55,950 nt of DNA, from assembly GCA_017467305.1 (NCBI GenBank), contig JAFTSM010000039.1, positions 1 to 55,950 on the forward strand, given 5' to 3'. The DNA comes from Candidatus Gastranaerophilales bacterium. GTDB taxonomy: Bacteria; Cyanobacteriota; Vampirovibrionia; Gastranaerophilales; Gastranaerophilaceae. Below are positions 55,201 through 55,950 of this stretch, one piece after another (the first letter of the stretch is position 1; each line of letters begins with the position of its first letter). Made by a program: the position numbers and the translations under genes. The notes beneath the pieces are model-generated. The model did not search any database and was not told the origin of the DNA. It saw nothing but the letters and a program-made list of their open reading frames with translations.

Positions 55201-55644
55201 ATGATAGTCCAAATAACAATGCAAATGGGTGATGATGAAAAAGCAATGAATACGGCTATAAAGTCACTAGAAATTGCTCAAAGTCCTAAAATTAATAACT
55301 ACTTCTTTATAATATACTTCCAAAAATATCTTGCAGAGATTTATTTAAGACGTGGCGATTTTGTTGCAACAAAAATGTATTTAGAACAAGCGATTGGTCT
55401 TGCAAAACAACATGAATTGAAATATCAACAAATAGAATTATATTTAGTTTATGCTAAATACGTAGAAGAATTGATGAAAGCAAAACATATTTATTCTGCA
55501 GATAACGTAAAAACAACATCTGAAATGTATAATAAAGCATTATTACTAGCAAAAGAATTGCGTTTAAATAATATGATAGAACTTGTAACTAGAGAAAAAT
55601 CTGAGTTTAAAACATTCTGTCAGTTAAATTCTATTAATGTTTAA
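52273..55644 (+). CDS. Triple zinc-ribbon AAA/NACHT-like ATPase with TPR C-terminus
   Basis: This 1123-residue protein opens with three near-identical zinc ribbons (CxxC-x10-CxxC; Cys 3/6/17/20, 28/31/42/45, 53/56/67/70, period 25). An acidic linker runs to about 225. The ATPase has Walker A GEEGTGKS (245-252) and a probable Walker B in LIISIDNFELLDG, with a winged-helix-like part (about 500-600). The remaining 500 residues are helical TPR-type repeats (e.g. EKAMNTAIKSLEIAQ, YLRRGDFVATKMYLEQAIGLAKQ). The layout resembles STAND signalling ATPases that sense ligands with repeats and oligomerise. No effector domain beyond the zinc ribbons is seen. It is in one operon with the sigma factor. Confidence 0.78.
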   Translation: MICRRCGAELPDNAIRCSTCGLKVNMLCPKCKSLTPFGDKLCNNCGFELLKICPTCGGTNVFSAINCRKCGSKFETTTKEVTEIKEKESPYIEIVGSFSSQTTSYVGRTDFGIDESYLQKETIEEETGIPVYEEKEENKVFILEKSDEIIQEEKNKEPVVEEEVVESSKEEPLIEPTELLTEDIEVEELKEDEEVAPFQEEEEQEQPYETDDDEEFVAEIQPDAVNKAIYLIKNSLTKQIVAINGEEGTGKSAVLKQVNDYLVRKGFLSLYGSCTPLVQITSFGFFQDAFLRMMGFPPYANSTESFIKDFKKSDFAKVFSFLDGTELTLFLNIFYPSQKDNFESILENKKIMFSILEKVLKSFLVDHDLIISIDNFELLDGASYDFIIHLMKNGFFNNRLKMIVAYQENKSIQSYFDVVDFDENGFETIVLKKFSKEEIVKAVNSSTYVEIQDILAPDYLNALVQKSDGNAIRLEQEVALLFDTGYISLKGNDIKIIEANKPEIDPASFEELIKLRLNFLTPLARNVLYMAAIMGYRFATSILCLSVAMPVDKAEKTLDYLMSEMFIKRVDNYTCEFKSLTLWKLIYQEAKSDLLYKENSQRLYLSLKPLILSSNLQKLISCTEALSKSEAFLIWQNTAKITAKLGDTNLYVIAQKQCLKLLEEQEFSDSEEVKSQIYEEIGKLLCEKSPVEAVTYLSNVLDAEIKDSNLRKVIDLSGYFIKSCYLTGNYFGANEAVDAVIDGIDKSGLNITELDIALINTRRLKALLNIGNSEQIINIVNEDIISELDRGLSSKQTDAQQKNLILNAWLLAKIALAKAYALQGNSEVNKVINDIRQFIEKYNYKPEYYNVQADIVEAFSKTVTGEINKSNEILAKISEIYANKSMETNLLAEWNLISIINRVMSGQRLDLKVDLFELAAYTNNINEHFIKNIIKLILGYVIQDEGNTVKALEIYNEQITYFAKEKVAIGALLSWAMIVQITMQMGDDEKAMNTAIKSLEIAQSPKINNYFFIIYFQKYLAEIYLRRGDFVATKMYLEQAIGLAKQHELKYQQIELYLVYAKYVEELMKAKHIYSADNVKTTSEMYNKALLLAKELRLNNMIELVTREKSEFKTFCQLNSINV

Positions 55645-55672
55645 ATTACATAAATAATGTTATGAGTCTGTC

Positions 55673-55695
55673 TTTGCGAGCGTAAGCGTGGCAAA
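55673..55695. repeat. GAGCGTAAGCG-containing intergenic repeat, copy 1
   Basis: TTTGC (55673-55677) and GCAAA (55691-55695) flank the 11-mer GAGCGTAAGCG. The pattern is like widespread REP-type intergenic elements (TTGCGAGCG...GCAA). Confidence 0.45.
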
Positions 55696-55852
55696 CCAGA
55701 GTATTAATAAATAATAAAAAACAAAATAAGTGTGATTTGAATGACTTTACAAAGCGAATTCGCACAACGTAGTGAGCAGAAATGAGCCTGTATCCGAAAT
55801 GAAATGTAGGTGAAATAATAATTTAATTTTCTTTGGTGAAGTAAACATCACG

Positions 55853-55889
55853 GCAATTCACTGTTTGAGCGTAAGCGAGTTTGAATTGC
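55853..55889. repeat. GAGCGTAAGCG-containing intergenic repeat, copy 2
   Basis: GCAATTCA (55853-55860) and TGAATTGC (55882-55889) are perfect arms around a loop holding the same 11-mer as copy 1. Confidence 0.5.
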
Positions 55890-55950
55890 TTTTATGCTGA
55901 ACTTAAGAAAATAATTATTATTGAACGGATTGAAAATTGCATTTATTTTA

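Larger units (their letters stand above)
55645..55950. other. Non-coding end of window with palindromic repeats
   Basis: No convincing reading frame is present. Two copies of GAGCGTAAGCG occur at 55678-55688 and 55867-55877, each inside a small inverted repeat. GCGAATTCGC is a perfect 10-base palindrome at 55754-55763. No intrinsic terminator is visible after the ATPase gene. Confidence 0.55.

Noticed and set aside
1..55950. CRISPR arrays, tRNA or rRNA genes, insertion sequences and integrases
   Set aside because: I looked for regular direct repeats, transposase motifs and tRNA cloverleaf sequence in the gaps and saw none; a tRNAscan or Infernal run could still find small RNAs.

Overview
The window is AT-rich (roughly 30% GC by eye) and uses the standard bacterial code. 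It looks like chromosome of a host-associated, non-photosynthetic relative of Cyanobacteria, most like gut Melainabacteria/Vampirovibrionia (Gastranaerophilales). Support for this is the DUF1822-like protein beside a sigma factor (a cyanobacterial arrangement), a short tail-less SSB, PilT, a MlaE/Ycf63-type permease, and many proteins that start with a variable N-terminal tail ending in a short [IV]-x-F-[KGSR] motif. The placement is inference; no rRNA or tRNA gene is present to confirm it.

Layout. 1-414 is non-coding with palindromic repeats. 415-8810 is an accessory block: a PARP-like ADP-ribosyltransferase, a remnant of an MBL-fold hydrolase, a protein with three FHA domains and a calpain-like protease, a coiled-coil protein with a C-terminal esterase and an EF-hand loop, a tandem pair of membrane proteins, and two unknowns. 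8861-10804 holds a CstA-type transporter and a small exported protein. 10876-15057 holds two long coiled-coil proteins with related C-termini. 15145-16191 is PRPP synthetase with an N-terminal extension. 16275-20288 (minus strand) encodes a large calpain-like putative effector, a SUKH-like putative immunity protein, and a KptA/Tpt1 RNA 2'-phosphotransferase. 20431-24111 holds a radical SAM protein and a two-domain M16 peptidase with an identical leader. 24151-27457 is a c-di-GMP-type module (PilZ, histidine kinase, REC-HD-GYP). 27544-28362 is a third calpain-like protein.

28426-37735 is mostly core metabolism and transport: ProS; SSB with a four-carbon acid sugar kinase and PdxA-family dehydrogenase; MlaE-like permease; PilT; APC and AGCS amino-acid carriers. 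37877-40642 holds two tandem polytopic GT-C-like proteins. 40827-41845 is a decaying TetR(CecR-like)/ABC-2 exporter operon with in-frame stops. 41990-47044 carries a TPR protein, a uridine-kinase-like P-loop protein, a small secreted protein, a phosphohexomutase and prephenate dehydratase. 47090-48594 has two related small membrane proteins flanking an orphan hairpin.

48781-55644 is the most system-like block. It is a three-gene operon: a DUF1822-like membrane protein with an anti-sigma-type HxxxCxxC zinc motif, a long acidic region, one TM helix and a TonB-C-like end; an ECF-like sigma factor; and a triple zinc-ribbon/AAA/TPR ATPase. I read it as a membrane-tethered sigma-factor signalling module.

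Two candidates for something undescribed stand out. One is the shared N-terminal motif on otherwise unrelated, often effector-like proteins, possibly a sorting signal. The other is the DUF1822-ZAS/sigma/ATPase operon.
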